35,564 bases of DNA from Desulfopila aestuarii DSM 18488. Lineage in GTDB: Bacteria > Desulfobacterota > Desulfobulbia > Desulfobulbales > Desulfocapsaceae. The stretch lies in contig NZ_FRFE01000041.1 of assembly GCF_900143695.1 (NCBI RefSeq), positions 1-35,564 on the forward strand, read 5' to 3'. The notes under the pieces are model-generated. The model saw only the letters and a program-made list of their open reading frames with translations. It did not search any database and was not told the DNA's origin. Positions 1 to 8,919 of the stretch are shown here, piece after piece (position 1 is the stretch's first letter; the number at the start of each line of letters is the position of its first letter). Made by a program: the position numbers and the translations under genes.

Positions 1-1
1 T

Positions 2-295
2 CAAATCATCTACAGGGGTTTTCTCATAAATATCCTAAACCCTAAACTTTCCATATTTTTTCTTGCATTCTTACCTCTTTTTGTTTCTTCCACCCAAATT
101 TCCCCAACATTACAAATGGTATTTCTTAGCCTTGTTTTCATGGGGATGACATTAGGGGTTTTTATTCTATATGGCATTTCAGCCAATGGTGTTCGGCATT
201 ATGTAGTTAATTCACCAAAAGTTATCAGGCGATGCCAACGTACATTTGCTATCATTTTTACGGGATTAGGGGCTAAACTGGCATTTACTGATTAG
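2..295 (+). CDS. LysE/RhtB-family exporter, C-terminal part (truncated by window edge)
   Basis: This is an open frame without an internal start that enters from the left edge and ends at TAG 293-295, giving 97 residues. It begins with a segment containing GFLINILNPKLSIFFLAFLP, the hallmark of LysE/RhtB amino-acid exporters, in which the NPK stretch leads into a transmembrane helix. Two further hydrophobic helices follow, ending TGLGAKLAFTD. Proteins of this family are inner-membrane exporters of amino acids or related small molecules; the substrate cannot be told from this part. The 5' end lies outside the window, so whether the gene is intact is unknown. It shows no functional link to the sulfonate locus. 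Confidence 0.75.
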   Translation, partial: QIIYRGFLINILNPKLSIFFLAFLPLFVSSTQISPTLQMVFLSLVFMGMTLGVFILYGISANGVRHYVVNSPKVIRRCQRTFAIIFTGLGAKLAFTD

Positions 296-404
296 CAAAT
301 ACTCACGTCATAATTTTGTATCATAAAATTGAGCTTTCCATTGCCAATACGAATAGATACAAAATCTGCGCTCATTAAGGTTTTTCCTGAGGGTAAGCCT
401 TACC

Positions 405-475
405 ACTTCCCTCAAATTGCTCAAGAATGGAGCAAATTGACTGAAGAGACTACCAAAGACAGTCAACATCCTTTG
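405..475 (+). repeat. Divergent partial copy (D) of a dispersed repeat
   Basis: The stretch around CAAATTGCTCAAGAATGG, followed by GACTACCAAAGAC, matches the 5' half of the repeat copies near 4190, 23257 and 34755. It then diverges where those copies continue with AAGGACAT. In the same reading frame it gives IAQEWSKLTEETTKD, compared with IAQKWSNCKEEITKE in the 4.2-kb copy. It lies just upstream of the integrase remnant. The bases between 296 and 550 hold no gene I can support; a 60-codon open frame at 329-511 is formed largely by this repeat. Confidence 0.5.
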
Positions 476-550
476 TTAGCCATTCCGCAGCATGGTGTAT
501 ACTTCAGTTAGAGCATATTGCTCCAACAACCCCAACCCAGGAGGTACACC

Positions 551-1044
551 ATGAAAGCATCTCAGGCTGTTGATTTCCATCTGCAGTATTGCCAGGCCAA
601 TTCCAAAAAAAGATACCGTCAAGACTTGTGAGTTTGTCCTCCCTCGCTTCACTGCTCGATTCGGAAAACGTGATCTCGCCAGTATATCCCAGGAAGAAGT
701 CCTAGAATTTCTGATCTCTCTGACGAAAATCAACAAACAGAGGACCAAAAGGAACCGTTACTCGGTACTTGCATCTTTATACAACTTCATCATCAACACT
801 GGCCTCCCGGCACTTACCAATCCCTGCAATACTTCAGTCATATGAAGAATCTTCAGGCATCCGCAAGCTATCCAGTGAAATATCGTCGATAAAGAAACTG
901 TTGATGAGATCATCTTTCGAACCATGAACACCCGGAACAGGCTTATGCTAGAGCTCATGGCCCGGGGCGGCATGAGAGTCGGTAAAAACAAGATGGGCCG
1001 ATTGAATGATTATCCTGGAAACACAGAGATTATTTGTAGTTTGT
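551..1044 (+). pseudogene. Decayed tyrosine recombinase (integrase) N-terminal part
   Basis: A good ribosome-binding site (GGAGGT) precedes ATG 551. The frame reads through about 20 residues (ending QANSKK), then shifts at an A-run near 605-612 into a frame containing TARFGKRDLASISQEEVLEF and the RNRYSVLASLYNFIINT stretch. This is typical of the SAM-like core-binding domain of XerC/D-type integrases. That frame stops at 843-845. A third frame from about 890 to 985 encodes residues resembling the start of the catalytic domain (NRLMLELMARGGMRVG), and then similarity ends; the catalytic His, Arg and Tyr region is absent. At least two frameshifts plus a 3' truncation mean it cannot be functional. 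It marks a former mobile or integron-like insertion on the left flank. Confidence 0.75.
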
Positions 1045-1125
1045 AAAAACTGTTCATTTCTGATGTAAGACATGTATAGTTAAACAATGAGGTGTGGTGC
1101 AGATGGGGTTGAATAGGGCAATACC

Positions 1126-3765
1126 ATGATGAGAAGAGCACAATGTTTTGTATTTCTACTGCTGTGTTTACCGGCAATGGTGACCTGTGCGGCTGGGCAA
1201 GCCTTTGCTGCCACAGCCAAGGTTCTGGTGTTGCACTCCTACCACAAAGGGCTTGGCTGGACCGACAATATCACTCGGGGGATCGAGGCGGTTTTTCCAT
1301 ATGGTGGTGATGTTGAGCTTTTTTATGAATATATGGATACAAAGCGTGTCTATGATGATACCCATCTCAGCAATGTATTCACGCTGCTCAGTCACAAGTA
1401 TCGGAACGTTGCCCTGCAGGCGATCATTTCTTCAGATGATCATGCTTTTCAGTTTCTACTCCAGCATGGTCGCGCGCTTTTCAATGATACCCCCATTGTC
1501 TTCTGTGGGGTCAACCTGTTCAAGGATGAATTTCTCCATGACGCACTTCACGTTACCGGCGTGGTCGAGTCGTTCTCCATAGGTGAGACCCTGGAGGCGA
1601 TCGGGACCATTCATCGGCAGGTGGATACGGTCTATGTAATTGCGGACGACACCGTCACGGGTAAGACCAATACTACCATCCTGCAGACTATAATGCCCGA
1701 TTATGCAGGACGGTTTGTTTTTGAGTTCCTGGGTAGCCAGACGATGGAAGAGCTGGAAGAGGAGGTCTCCAGCCTGCCGGATACAGCCGTGCTGCTCTGG
1801 CTCTCCTTTACTACCGACAGGGCCGGGACACATTATAGTTTTGAGGAAAGCTTTGACAGGATAAGTGCCGCAAGCAGGCGTCCACTCTACTCCATGTGGG
1901 ACTTCGGGCTGGGCCATGGGATACTCGGGGGAATGATTACTTCCGGTTTTGCCCATGGAAGGAAAGCGGCGGAGTATACCAAATCTATCCTAGAAGGTGT
2001 GAGTCCACAGTCAATTCCAGTGCTGAAGCAGAGCCCGAATCAGTATATCTTTGACTATGGGGTAATGACCAGGTTCGGTGTGACTCCTGCCATGCTGCCG
2101 GCAGACAGCACGGTTACCAACCAGCCGGCATCTTTTTATCAGCAGCATAAGACCCTAGTCTGGCAGGTCATCCTTGCCTTTATCATGGTCGCATGTGTTG
2201 CCATTTTCGCGTTGATGAATCTGTTTAAGAGGCGGCTGGCGGAGAGCGCCCTGAGGCAGAGTGAGGAAAAGTACCGCCAGCTTGTCGAGAATGCCAACGA
2301 CGCCATCTTCATCGCCCAGGACGGAAGGTTCGCTTTCGCCAACAGGCGCACCCTCGAGATCATCGAATGCACAAAGGAACAGGCACTCGCATCTCCGTTT
2401 ATCTCCTTTATTCATCCCGATGACCGGCAACTGGTTGCAGAAAACTACCAACGGCGCATCAGCGGCGATACCACCCTGCCCTCCACCTATTCGTTCAAGG
2501 TAGTCGCCACTTCCGGCGAGGTGCGGACGGTCCAGCTGAACGCTGTGATTGCCGAGTGGGAAGGGCGGCCGGCAACCTTGAACTTTGTCAGGGACATTAC
2601 CGATCAGGTTCGCATGGAACAGAGCCTTATTCAGGCACAGAAGCTGGAGGCACTGGGAACGTTTGCCGGAGGGATTGCCCATGACTTCAACAATCTGCTA
2701 ATGGCAATTCAGGGGCGGGCCTCGTTGATGCGGGTGCAGCTTGGAGATACCAGTGAGCCGCTGCTGGAACATGTGCTGGCCATTGAGGAGCACGTAGGAA
2801 GTGGCGCCAGCCTGACCCGGCAGCTGTTAGGCTCGGCCCGGGGGGGAAAATATAATCCGCAGCCAGTGAATCTGAATCTGCTGGTGAGCAGATGTGCGGA
2901 AATGTTTGGCCGCACCAGAAAAAACATCCAGGTATCTCGGAATCTTTCTGACAGTCATGTCGTGGCGGTGGTGGATGAGCAACAGATTGAACAGGTTCTA
3001 CTTAATATCTTTGTGAATGCCAGCCACGCCATGCCGGATGGGGGAGAGTTGCATATTGGCACATCCTTGGAGATGGTGGGAGAGAAAGGCCTTGGGAGTC
3101 ATCCTTTGCCTGCCGGGATGTATGTGGCCATTGAGGTTACAGATTTCGGGGTCGGCATGGATGAGGTGACCATGGCGCGGATTTTCGATCCTTTCTTTAC
3201 CACCAAGGACAAATCGCGCGGGACTGGCTTAGGCCTTGCCTCGGCCTACGGCATTGTCAAAAACCATGCAGGATGTATAACTGTGAGGAGTGAGCCTGGG
3301 CATGGAGCGACCTTCACGGTTTACCTGCCGGCTTCCGAGCGCACTCCTATTGTACCACCAGAACATGAAGGGGCAGTGGTGAAAGGAGCTGCCTCAGTCC
3401 TGCTTATTGACGATGAGGAAATGATTCGGGAGATTGGCAGTGCCCTGCTCACAGAGCTTGGCTATACGGTGACTGTGGCATCAGGAGGGCGCGAAGCGAT
3501 GAAACTGCTTGCAAACGGCGACGTTGCGGTTGATCTGGTCATTCTCGATCTCATCATGCCCGATCTTGACGGTGCAGCTACGTTTGAGATGATCCGCTCT
3601 GCCCATCCACAGATTCCGGTGATTATCTCTTCCGGCTATGCTCTCGATGCCCAGACAGAGCAGCTGATGGCGAGGGGATGCGACGAGTTCATGCAGAAGC
3701 CGTTCAGCCTTTTGGTGCTCTCTGAGACAGTTGAGAATACCCTAGCCAGGAGACGAAACCACTAA
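1126..3765 (+). CDS. Hybrid sensor histidine kinase with periplasmic ABC-substrate-binding-like sensor
   Basis: This 879-residue membrane sensor has a signal peptide (about residues 1-29, ending AFAA), then a periplasmic domain (about 30-340) that starts KVLVLHSYHKGLGW, typical of the ABC substrate-binding-like sensor domain of PF04392 type. A transmembrane helix (about 345-366) is followed by a PAS domain (about 376-495). HisKA carries the phospho-acceptor H519 (GGIAHDFNNLL). The HATPase domain has an N box around N627/N631, a DFGVGM G1 motif and a GTGLGLA G2 motif. A C-terminal receiver domain (about 756-875) has acidic pocket D762/D763, phospho-acceptor D808 and K858. All catalytic residues are present. 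No output gene is adjacent, so its target is unknown; partners could be encoded elsewhere. It is monocistronic, and degenerate sequence follows. Confidence 0.93.
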   Translation: MMRRAQCFVFLLLCLPAMVTCAAGQAFAATAKVLVLHSYHKGLGWTDNITRGIEAVFPYGGDVELFYEYMDTKRVYDDTHLSNVFTLLSHKYRNVALQAIISSDDHAFQFLLQHGRALFNDTPIVFCGVNLFKDEFLHDALHVTGVVESFSIGETLEAIGTIHRQVDTVYVIADDTVTGKTNTTILQTIMPDYAGRFVFEFLGSQTMEELEEEVSSLPDTAVLLWLSFTTDRAGTHYSFEESFDRISAASRRPLYSMWDFGLGHGILGGMITSGFAHGRKAAEYTKSILEGVSPQSIPVLKQSPNQYIFDYGVMTRFGVTPAMLPADSTVTNQPASFYQQHKTLVWQVILAFIMVACVAIFALMNLFKRRLAESALRQSEEKYRQLVENANDAIFIAQDGRFAFANRRTLEIIECTKEQALASPFISFIHPDDRQLVAENYQRRISGDTTLPSTYSFKVVATSGEVRTVQLNAVIAEWEGRPATLNFVRDITDQVRMEQSLIQAQKLEALGTFAGGIAHDFNNLLMAIQGRASLMRVQLGDTSEPLLEHVLAIEEHVGSGASLTRQLLGSARGGKYNPQPVNLNLLVSRCAEMFGRTRKNIQVSRNLSDSHVVAVVDEQQIEQVLLNIFVNASHAMPDGGELHIGTSLEMVGEKGLGSHPLPAGMYVAIEVTDFGVGMDEVTMARIFDPFFTTKDKSRGTGLGLASAYGIVKNHAGCITVRSEPGHGATFTVYLPASERTPIVPPEHEGAVVKGAASVLLIDDEEMIREIGSALLTELGYTVTVASGGREAMKLLANGDVAVDLVILDLIMPDLDGAATFEMIRSAHPQIPVIISSGYALDAQTEQLMARGCDEFMQKPFSLLVLSETVENTLARRRNH

Positions 3766-4189
3766 CCTTGAAATTTTATCAAGCATCTGGGCTATGCTGT
3801 GTTGGGAGTCGGTGCAGTGTTTCTGTCTGCGGGACAATTACCTAGCGGTAGCAGCCGTACTCCCGAATGAAGAGATCGTTGCAATGAAACTCAAATTCAT
3901 CAAAATGATGACCGAATAATTGCCACAACGGTGATTGCCGTGGCTTTCTACCCCGGTATACCTCCGCCTTGTCGATCCAAACCATTGCAATCCCTTTCTG
4001 GTGTTGGCAAAGGTTGCAATATACCTGGCAATACTGATGTATTTATGAACGGTCGACTCTCTTGGCCCTCCCCTATATCTCCTCCAACCAATTCATCCCA
4101 CATTGGCCAGGGGAAGAGATGTATTTAGGCAGTCTCAACCATTTAAGCAAAGCTGCAAATTAAGACTTTTCTGAAATGTGGTTTGGCCT

Positions 4190-4360
4190 ACTCCGGAGGA
4201 ATTGCTCAAAAATGGAGTAACTGCAAAGAAGAGATTACCAAAGAGAAGGACATACGAGCGTCAGAAGGTCATGCTTGTCAATCTCATTACCTGTTATTCG
4301 ATCATGAGCTCATGGAGAAGGTCTTCTCTCAGATTCCATTTTTGCTACTAGGTGTTTGAA
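4190..4360 (+). repeat. Dispersed repeat, copy A
   Basis: The core from about 4233 to 4317 (ATTACCAAAG, GGTCATGCTTGTCAATCTCA, TTATTCGATCATGAGCTCAT) is nearly identical to sequences at about 23308-23392 and 34802-34886. Its frame can be read as a short peptide ending SHYLLFDHELMEK and then LLLGV followed by a stop at 4357-4359. The same frame with similar peptide and stop position occurs in copy C. No ATG with a ribosome-binding site opens it. The nature of the element is unknown; it may be a fragment of a formerly coding mobile gene or a small non-autonomous element. Confidence 0.75.
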
Positions 4361-4522
4361 AAAGCTGGACTTACTGGATTTCATTAACATGTAACGAATA
4401 AGGAGATTAAGAATATCTAGAGATTAGGAGTGGCAAGTTTAACGTGAACAGAAGCATTTCCGCAGCAGGCACAAGTTGTTCTACCAATCCGCCCTCGACA
4501 ATCTATCGTATAATAGCAATTC

Positions 4523-4578
4523 TGATTGCCCCTGTTCCTCTACGCCCTATGAGGGGCGTAGAGGAACAGGGGCAATCA
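4523..4578. repeat. Perfect 25-bp inverted repeat with 6-nt loop
   Basis: The left arm (4523-4547) starts TGATTGCCCCTGTTCC and the right arm (4554-4578) is its exact reverse complement, enclosing loop TATGAG. The stem is GC-rich and could form a very stable hairpin in RNA or a cruciform in DNA. No uridine tract follows, and no gene ends nearby that would need a terminator. It overlaps the left end of the neighbouring 21-22-bp inverted repeat pair. It may be a palindromic element (REP- or MITE-like) or a recombination remnant. Confidence 0.85.
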
Positions 4579-4817
4579 TGAAAAATATGGTTCATCCAGT
4601 TATTTCGTATTTTTCATGTAAATTAGATTACTTACAGAAGATGTGATGAACAGATTGCGGTTGACAGGGTCAAACTGCCCGTTCTGTTTTGCAGCCCTCC
4701 TTTCATAAAGAGGAGACCGCAAAACAACACCGACCATCTCGGTGACAATAACGCTTGCTCCATGGTGAGCCTCAATAGTCAGAAGTATGCTTCAGCTGGA
4801 TGAACCATTTTTTCATG
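4577..4817. repeat. Inverted repeat pair flanking a minus-strand gene fragment
   Basis: The sequence CATGAAAAATATGGTTCATC at 4577-4596, continuing CAG, recurs in inverted orientation at 4796-4817 (CTGGATGAACCATTTTTTCATG) with one indel. The roughly 240-bp unit between them carries, on the minus strand, an open stretch from about 4790 to the TAA at 4600-4602. It includes TIEAHHGASVIVTEMVG and FDPVNRNLFITSS, which reads like the C-terminus of a real protein. I do not recognise the family. There is no start codon with a ribosome-binding site, so it is a fragment. The arrangement suggests a small element with terminal repeats or a decayed insertion. Confidence 0.45.
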
Positions 4818-5001
4818 CAAAATCTTGAAATCATACTTGGAATACTGAATTGGTGCTTCATGCTCTAGCCCTCAATGGCACATCCTTGCTGTAAATACGA
4901 ACAAGTTCATTAGTACTCCAATCGATACTGGTCGACAAGGTTGCCAACCAACCCTTTTATGACTTCCTCGAACAAAAAAGATTTCCTCCCTTTACTCGTG
5001 A

Positions 5002-5619
5002 TTACACTTCCGAGAACGGAAACTCAGTATCACCCAGAAGTTTATTCATTCGTTGCTTCTTTTCGGTCTTCTGATGGTGAAATTCAACCAGTTCCGTTAT
5101 AATTTCGAGCACCCGTTCTTCATCACAATTTCGTTCTATCCTGTGTCCGACTTTTGGAAAGGGCCCCCCTTTGCCGCCAGCATACACTTCAAAACCTTCA
5201 CGGGTAGCTACTATGCCTATATCGCTAGTCTTGGTATCGGAACACGACAACGGGCAAGCAGCAACAGCAATCTTGAATTTCGCCTTGGTGTGGGGACGTG
5301 AAGAAAATTTTTCGAGAATTTTGTTGCTCAGCTTCCCGGTATCTATAAGACCGAGATTACAGTGCCCTTGACCGATACAAACCTTCGGGATAGGGAATTT
5401 TCCAGGACCCTTCAGCTCACAACCCAAAGCTTTTAATTCTGTTTTTATGGTGTCGGCCACATCCTCGGGCACATCAATCAAACGCAGATTTTGAGCGTTT
5501 GACAGATATATTCTTAGAGAATACTTCTCAGCGATTCTGTGTGCAGCGGCCATCAAATCCAGCGGCAACATCCCCGAAGGAAGCAACACCGTAATACTCA
5601 CATTTTTCACGTCACTCAT
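5002..5619 (-). CDS. Small (205-aa) siroheme/[4Fe-4S] sulfite or nitrite reductase-like protein
   Basis: The start is ATG at 5619 because GAAGGAG precedes it at good spacing; an upstream in-frame start (5733) lacks one. The product has a ferredoxin-like half domain (about 5-67) and a siroheme-binding half with C81-x5-C87 (CIGQGHC) and C122-x3-C126 (CPLSC), the pair of cysteine motifs that bind the coupled [4Fe-4S]-siroheme centre. Its length fits the monomeric low-molecular-weight assimilatory-type sulfite reductases known in Desulfovibrio and methanogens rather than DsrAB, and no partner subunit is adjacent. It lies divergent from the sulfonate operon, which would release sulfite, so a role in using or detoxifying that sulfite is plausible but inferred. 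Nitrite as substrate is not excluded. Confidence 0.85.
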   Translation of the reverse strand: MSDVKNVSITVLLPSGMLPLDLMAAAHRIAEKYSLRIYLSNAQNLRLIDVPEDVADTIKTELKALGCELKGPGKFPIPKVCIGQGHCNLGLIDTGKLSNKILEKFSSRPHTKAKFKIAVAACPLSCSDTKTSDIGIVATREGFEVYAGGKGGPFPKVGHRIERNCDEERVLEIITELVEFHHQKTEKKQRMNKLLGDTEFPFSEV

Positions 5620-5630
5620 TACAACTCCTT

Positions 5631-5876
5631 CTATGATATTCTTATTTTCAGATTCTTGAGCCCAGCCAAAAGGCCCTGACCGGCACTTTCGGCCGCCATG
5701 CTGGCCACTTTTTCTTTGCAAAAAAAGAACCATATCAGATTGACAGCATCACCTGACAGAAAGGCCATTGAAATGTTGATCAACATTATTCGATACACAT
5801 ATTTGACAAACACACTCATAATCCCATAGCCTATCAGGACGGTTATCAGATTAAACAAGCAAGCCCATTTCAGCAA
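5631..5876 (-). CDS. Possible small membrane protein upstream of the sulfite reductase-like gene
   Basis: An open frame of up to 81 residues ends 11 bp before the sulfite reductase-like start. The upstream start is TTG; an internal ATG gives 62 residues beginning MSVFVKYVYRIMLINISMAF. Two hydrophobic stretches are visible (LFNLITVLIGYGIMSVFV and VNLIWFFF). I know no family for it and see no strong ribosome-binding site at either start. It may be a genuine small membrane protein co-transcribed with the reductase or a chance open frame in the leader. Confidence 0.25.
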   Translation of the reverse strand: MLKWACLFNLITVLIGYGIMSVFVKYVYRIMLINISMAFLSGDAVNLIWFFFCKEKVASMAAESAGQGLLAGLKNLKIRIS

Positions 5877-5952
5877 AAGCCGCGCTAGATTATCATGAAT
5901 TTACGATATAAAACAACGATTCCCTAAGATGTTCTTCCCCCTCCTCACCGGC

Positions 5953-5968
5953 GTTGCGGTTCCGCAAC
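5953..5968. promoter_or_regulatory. Putative upstream activator site 1 (TTGC-N6-GCAA palindrome)
   Basis: GTTGCGGTTCCGCAAC is a perfect 7-bp inverted repeat with a 2-bp spacer, centred about 279 bp before the predicted transcription start at 6239. It shares the TTGC-N6-GCAA plan with the site at 6121-6134. Such tandem dyads far upstream are the usual enhancer sites for sigma-54 activators, and the activator encoded at 20771-22153 is the obvious candidate to bind here. Binding is inferred. Confidence 0.5.
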
Positions 5969-6120
5969 AACCACGTTTCACCCATGCAACGCAACCTACA
6001 CGACACATATTCCCCTTCAATATGCCAGCAAATTTGCAATATTATCGTTTTATTAACATCTTGATATCCAAATAACATCGCCATTGTATTGCATTTTTTC
6101 TCTCAGATAAAAAACACATA

Positions 6121-6134
6121 TTGCACAACTGCAA
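6121..6134. promoter_or_regulatory. Putative upstream activator site 2 (TTGC-N6-GCAA palindrome)
   Basis: TTGCACAACTGCAA is a dyad with the same half-sites and spacing as site 1 and a 3' C shared with it. It is centred about 111 bp before the predicted start, a normal enhancer distance for sigma-54 promoters. The sequence between the two sites is AT-rich, which would help DNA looping. No integration host factor site was assigned. Confidence 0.5.
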
Positions 6135-6212
6135 CATGACCTCGATAAAACGAATCAAACCTTTTTTGTGTAAACTCAATCAATGCACTGCTTAAAATAA
6201 TTTTGAGGTATT

Positions 6213-6228
6213 TGGCACACCACGTGCA
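6213..6228 (+). promoter_or_regulatory. Sigma-54 (-24/-12) promoter of the sulfonate BMC operon
   Basis: TGGCACACCACGTGCA has the invariant GG at 6214-6215 and GC at 6226-6227 with the required 10 bases between them, and a full TGGCAC -24 element. Transcription would start near 6239, giving an untranslated leader of about 185 nt before the GRE start codon. A sigma-54-dependent activator gene lies at the end of the locus, consistent with substrate-induced transcription. No comparably good sigma-54 promoter was found elsewhere in the BMC locus. Confidence 0.8.
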
Positions 6229-6423
6229 TAAAATGGAAGTGTACGAGAAGGTAATGTTCCGGAAACCAGGTTTGCTGAGAGATCCATGGGTGGTAGTCGC
6301 GCCTCATCAAATTGGCCGGACATACAGAAAACGAATTTTTCCAGTCTCTAGTCAAGCGAGACCTGCATGTCGCCACATACACCGAACTGCAGGGACGCCA
6401 CAAAATAACCACGGAGGATCGAT

Positions 6424-8907
6424 ATGACCGAGTGTTGCACAGTGCTTTCCCCTCAAGAGCAGCGTCTACAGGATGAAATAGCGGGCAAAAAGGTAAATTT
6501 TTCTCGCCCGAGAGCCTATGGCATTCTTCAGGAGATCATCACCAAAAAACCGATCATCGATGTTGAGCGTGCCAAATACTTCACCGAGTCCATGATGGAG
6601 ACCGAAGGTGAGGCACTTATCCTGAGATGGGCCAAGGCCATGCGTCATGTTGCTGAGAACTGCACCGTCTACATCGACGATAAGCAGCTTATCGCCGGTC
6701 GGGTTGGCTGCGAAGGCCGCTATGGCATTCTTTATCCAGAACTTGACGGCGACTTCTTGGATCTCGCCATCGAAGCACTGCCGAGCCGTGTTGAGTCGCC
6801 TTTTGAAATTTCCGATTCCGACGCCAAAATCGTCATCAACGATATAGCCCCTTACTGGAAAGGCAAGACCTACCATGAGGCACTTGCCAATGCCCTGCCG
6901 AAAGAAACCCTTCGATATACATTTGATCCCAGCGACCCCATGAAGTCCCGTTTTATCGTTAACGAGACATCTTCCTTCCGTTCTTCCATCCAGTGGGTCC
7001 ACGACTACGAGAAGGTTCTCCAGAAAGGCTTGAAATCCATTATTGAGTTGGCTGAGTCCAAACTTGCCGAACTTGATCCGATGAGCCCAGTCGATCAGAC
7101 CGACCGGAAGTCTTTTTACGAGGCAATCATCATCGACTGTCAGGCCATCATTCATTGGGCCAAGCGACACGCCGTTCTCGCTCGTGAAAAAGCCGCCGCC
7201 GAAAGCGATCCGCAGCGTAAGCAGGAACTGATCGATATGGCTGAGCGCTGTGAGTGGGTACCGGAAAATCCGGCTCGTGATTTCCGTGAAGCCGTTCAGT
7301 CACAGTGGTTCATCCAGATGTGGTCTCGCGTTGAGCAAAAGACCGGCACCATCATCTCCAACGGCCGCATGGACCAATACTTCTACCCCTACTACCAGAA
7401 GGACATCGAAGCCGGAAAACTGACTGATGATGATGTTCTCGAGCTGTTTGAGTGCATGTGGGTTGGCATGGCTCAGTTCATCGACCTCTACATTTCCCCC
7501 ACCGGCGGGGCCTTCAACGAAGGTTACGCTCACTGGGAGGCGGTTACTATTGGTGGCCAGACCAAGGACGGTCGTGATGCAACCAACGATCTGACCTACC
7601 TGTTCCTCCAGTCGAAGCGTGAGTTCCCCCTCCACTACCCGGATCTCGCCGCTCGTATTCACAGCCGTGCTCCTGAGCGTTACCTCTTTGAGGTCGCTGA
7701 GACCATCAAAGAAGGTTCAGGCTTCCCGAAACTGATCAACGATGAAGAGGTCATTCCCTTGAACCTCGCCAAAGGCGCCAAACTGGAAGATGCCTACGAC
7801 TATGCTGTCTCCGGTTGTTCTGAGAGCCGTATGCCCAATGTCGAAACCTACACCAGCCCCTGCGCTTACATCAACTTCCCGGCAGCACTTGAGATGACGA
7901 TGTACAATGGCAAGATGCGCTTGCACGGCGACGAGCAAATCGGCCTTCAGACCGGCGATCCACGTGAGTTCAAAACCTGGGATGAGTTTTACAACGCCTA
8001 CATGACCCAGCAGATGAGCTTCTTGAAGCACGCCTTCATTCAGCAGCACACCATCAACAACCTCCGTCAGAATCATTTTGCATGGCCACTCGGTACCGCC
8101 TTAAACGACACCGCCATGAAAGCTGAGCTGGACCTCCATACCACCCATATCCCGGGGGGTATCGACCTCGGTTATTTTGAACTGATGGGATACGGTACTT
8201 TGGTGGACTCTCTCTGTGTCATTAAAAAACTGGTCTTCGAAGACAAGAAGATTTCCATGGACACTCTGATCAAGGCCATGGAAAACAACTTTGAAAAGAA
8301 TGATGTCCTCTGCAAACTGATCGAGAATGCCCCGAAATTTGGCACCAATGATCCTTACGCAGACTCCATTGCCAAGGAAATAGACCGTACCTGTCTTGAA
8401 TTCACCAGGAAGTACAGTAAGCAGCTAGGCATTCACCTCGATCTCCGCCTGGTACCCTTCACCTCTCACGTACCATTTGGCAAGGTCGTATCAGCTACCC
8501 CCAACGGCCGTAAGCAATTCACCCCGCTTTCTGACGGTGCATCCGCCTCTCAGGGCTGCGATGCCAAGGGGCCGACCGCTGTTCTTGTTTCCAACTACAA
8601 CTCTAAAAACTATGATTACCGTGAGCGGGCTTCCCGTCTCCTGAATATCAAGTTTTCTCCGGTCACCATGGCTGGCGAAGAGGGCACCGAGAAACTTGTC
8701 AACTTTATCAAGACCTGGTGTGACTTGAAACTCTGGCACATCCAGTTCAACGTCCTTAATCAGTCGACCCTGGTTGCGGCGAAAAAGGATCCGGAGAAGT
8801 ATAAAGGCCTTATCGTCCGTATTGCCGGCTACAGCGCCTACTTCACTGATCTTTCACCTGATCTGCAGGACGACCTGATCGCGAGAGCCGAGCATACTAC
8901 CGTATAA
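6424..8907 (+). CDS. islA: Glycyl radical enzyme, isethionate sulfite-lyase
   Basis: This 827-residue pyruvate formate-lyase-like enzyme is preceded by a strong GGAGGA. It has the radical-site motif [10 protein letters not shown] with G802 and the active-site thiyl residue C465 in GCSESRMPN with E467. R186, Q190, W371, R675 and F679 are also present. As I remember the IslA/IseG structures (R189, Q193, W374, C468, E470, R678, F682, G805; about 830 residues), every position matches at a constant offset of -3. That is strong evidence for cleavage of isethionate (2-hydroxyethanesulfonate) to acetaldehyde and sulfite. The acylating aldehyde dehydrogenase, PduL and a sulfite-exporter-family permease in the locus fit this reaction and fit choline or propanediol GREs less well. 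No obvious N-terminal encapsulation extension precedes the catalytic domain. It is the first gene of the operon. A related C2 sulfonate cannot be excluded. Confidence 0.9.
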   Translation: MTECCTVLSPQEQRLQDEIAGKKVNFSRPRAYGILQEIITKKPIIDVERAKYFTESMMETEGEALILRWAKAMRHVAENCTVYIDDKQLIAGRVGCEGRYGILYPELDGDFLDLAIEALPSRVESPFEISDSDAKIVINDIAPYWKGKTYHEALANALPKETLRYTFDPSDPMKSRFIVNETSSFRSSIQWVHDYEKVLQKGLKSIIELAESKLAELDPMSPVDQTDRKSFYEAIIIDCQAIIHWAKRHAVLAREKAAAESDPQRKQELIDMAERCEWVPENPARDFREAVQSQWFIQMWSRVEQKTGTIISNGRMDQYFYPYYQKDIEAGKLTDDDVLELFECMWVGMAQFIDLYISPTGGAFNEGYAHWEAVTIGGQTKDGRDATNDLTYLFLQSKREFPLHYPDLAARIHSRAPERYLFEVAETIKEGSGFPKLINDEEVIPLNLAKGAKLEDAYDYAVSGCSESRMPNVETYTSPCAYINFPAALEMTMYNGKMRLHGDEQIGLQTGDPREFKTWDEFYNAYMTQQMSFLKHAFIQQHTINNLRQNHFAWPLGTALNDTAMKAELDLHTTHIPGGIDLGYFELMGYGTLVDSLCVIKKLVFEDKKISMDTLIKAMENNFEKNDVLCKLIENAPKFGTNDPYADSIAKEIDRTCLEFTRKYSKQLGIHLDLRLVPFTSHVPFGKVVSATPNGRKQFTPLSDGASASQGCDAKGPTAVLVSNYNSKNYDYRERASRLLNIKFSPVTMAGEEGTEKLVNFIKTWCDLKLWHIQFNVLNQSTLVAAKKDPEKYKGLIVRIAGYSAYFTDLSPDLQDDLIARAEHTTV

Positions 8908-8919
8908 GCAGTCTTCCCT

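Larger units (their letters stand above)
3766..5001. other. 1.2-kb gene-poor, degenerate intergenic region
   Basis: No convincing intact gene lies here. Contents seen are a copy of the dispersed repeat (about 4190-4360), a perfect long hairpin (4523-4578), a pair of inverted repeats (4577-4599 and 4796-4817) and a minus-strand gene fragment between them. The short open frame at 3931-4128 has protein-unlike composition and no family signature. The region looks like accumulated debris from mobile elements between the kinase gene and the sulfite reductase-like gene. Confidence 0.6.

Noticed and set aside
4523-4578. Long hairpin as an integron attC site or a Rho-independent terminator
   Set aside because: The perfect stem lacks the extrahelical bases and R/L core sites of attC, no T-tract follows and no gene ends nearby.
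5893-6084. 63-codon minus-strand open frame
   Set aside because: It lies across the activator-site region, its content is not protein-like and no ribosome-binding site is visible.
6239-6423. Riboswitch in the islA leader
   Set aside because: The leader is long, but I could not see a conserved riboswitch core or a terminator/antiterminator pair.
6203-6427. Small plus-strand open frame before islA
   Set aside because: It begins before the predicted transcription start, has no family signature and covers the promoter and leader.
6424-8907. GRE as choline trimethylamine-lyase, propanediol dehydratase or DHPS sulfolyase
   Set aside because: The active-site set (R186, Q190, W371, C465, E467, R675, F679) matches remembered IslA positions at a single offset, and the length is close to IslA. 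No EutJ-like, choline- or propanol-type alcohol dehydrogenase genes are present.
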